From assembly GCF_003573545.1 (NCBI RefSeq), contig NZ_QWET01000007.1, forward strand, positions 186,001 through 250,000: DNA of 64,000 nt. The letters are read 5' to 3'. The number at the start of each line of letters is the position of its first letter. The stretch's first letter is position 1. Shown piece by piece: positions 63,447-64,000 of this stretch. Under the pieces are notes generated by a model, which ran no database searches, was not told the DNA's origin, and saw only the letters and a program-made list of their open reading frames with translations. The stretch comes from Mariniphaga sediminis. Its GTDB lineage: Bacteria > Bacteroidota > Bacteroidia > Bacteroidales > Prolixibacteraceae. The position numbers were made by a program, and so were the translations under genes.

Positions 63447-64000
63447 ATGAATTACGAAGGGAAAAAAGCTGCTTTTTATACGTTGGGATGTAAACTCAAT
63501 TTTTCTGAAACTTCCTCTATTGCCGGGACTTTCAAAGAAGTAGGGTTTGAAAGGGTAGGTTTCGAAGAGGAGGCCGATGTTTACGTAATCAATACGTGTT
63601 CTGTTACTAACCAGGGAGATAAAGCCAGCCGGAATATAGTACGGCAGGCGGTGCGGAGAAATCCTAATGCCATGGTGATTGTGGTGGGCTGCTATTCACA
63701 GTTGAAACCGGAAGAGGTGGGCCATATTGAAGGAGTTGATATGGTGTTGGGAACCCAGGAAAAATTTAATATCCCTGCCTACCTCGGCAATCTCGAAAAA
63801 CGCAAGTCCACCGAAATAAAGGTTACCCGGCTGGCCAATATAAAAAGCTACCATAAAGCATTTTCATGGGGCGATCGCACCCGCAGTTTCCTGAAGATTC
63901 AGGATGGTTGCGATTATTACTGCTCGTTTTGTACCATTCCTTATGCCCGTGGGAGAAGCCGGAACGATACCATTGAAAATACAGTGAAAGAGGCTCGCAA
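63447..64000 (+). CDS. mtaB: tRNA (t6A37) methylthiotransferase MtaB, 5' part (runs off window)
   Basis: The first 184 codons of the radical SAM enzyme that adds a methylthio group to t6A37 of tRNAs. The N-terminal UPF0004 domain has three cluster Cys (LGCKLN, NTCSVT, VGCYSQ). The radical SAM site CDYYCSFC follows at about residue 155, with PYARGRSRN. The gene continues beyond base 64000. Confidence 0.94.
   Translation, partial: MNYEGKKAAFYTLGCKLNFSETSSIAGTFKEVGFERVGFEEEADVYVINTCSVTNQGDKASRNIVRQAVRRNPNAMVIVVGCYSQLKPEEVGHIEGVDMVLGTQEKFNIPAYLGNLEKRKSTEIKVTRLANIKSYHKAFSWGDRTRSFLKIQDGCDYYCSFCTIPYARGRSRNDTIENTVKEAR

Overview
The window is a chromosomal segment of a Bacteroidota bacterium. The evidence is a SusC/SusD pair with a LacI-type regulator, several promoters of the TTG-N17-20-TAnnTTTG type peculiar to this phylum, few Shine-Dalgarno sequences, a zinc-free L36 and S4, and S8-embedded-style signal peptides typical of the group. 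Anaerobic or microaerobic amino-acid and nitrogen metabolism (class I fumarase, several 2-oxoacid:ferredoxin oxidoreductases, NrfHA) suggests an anaerobic Bacteroidales/Marinilabiliales relative; the exact taxon is inference.

Layout. 1-4250: end of the ribosomal/secY operon (secY', infA, rpmJ, rpsM, rpsK, rpsD, rpoA, rplQ) closed by a strong terminator; map is absent between secY and infA, where a promoter sits instead. 4352-9915: a TPR protein, an exported esterase and class I fumarase. 10062-12590: three separate integral-membrane proteins of unknown role. 12687-15068: amn-holA-rhomboid operon (minus). 15188-16065: an orphan HsdR-N-like nuclease-domain gene and an AT-rich repeat patch. 16066-20029: rarA-yjbQ-iorA-iorB on the minus strand. 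20030-20634 is gene-free; then a lone AT-rich methyltransferase and an AlkD-like protein. 22407-25625: the thrS-infC-rpmI-rplT translation operon, in which infC appears to start at ATA. 25886-27969: chorismate mutase-like gene overlapping an HMGL-type aldolase, then mazG. 28113-28232 is a MITE-like element. 28333-34921: nitrite ammonification block (nrfH, nrfA, two outer-membrane porins, PepSY membrane protein) with a Crp/Fnr-type palindrome in front of nrfH. 35003-43626: aromatic/arylacetate block (two ACT proteins around paaK, prephenate dehydratase, a flavodoxin, an aminotransferase, a Crp/Fnr regulator, and a four-subunit VOR-type oxidoreductase). 43889-60300: a polysaccharide-utilisation-like locus (PUL) aimed, by inference, at ribosides. 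60388-64000: tRNA-Val, folC, phoH and the start of mtaB.

How the parts work together. The PUL has SusC/SusD and an IPT/Lcl lipoprotein for capture, two DUF4874/DUF4832 paralogues, a nucleoside hydrolase and an ADP-ribosylglycohydrolase-family lipoprotein to free the sugar, a GRP-type permease and ribokinase for uptake and phosphorylation, and a divergent LacI repressor. Two nearly identical 18-bp LacI-type operators (16 of 18 positions the same in inverted orientation) lie exactly on the two divergent promoters, which ties the regulator to the operon. The paaK/pheA/aminotransferase/VOR block together with iorAB could run arylacetate to arylpyruvate to aromatic amino acid (or the reverse, fermentative direction).

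The observations I would check first are the twin LacI operators and the riboside-PUL with its paired DUF4832 proteins, the ATA start of infC, the short IorA without a ferredoxin domain, the flavodoxin with an altered FMN phosphate loop, and the MITE-like element at 28113-28232.
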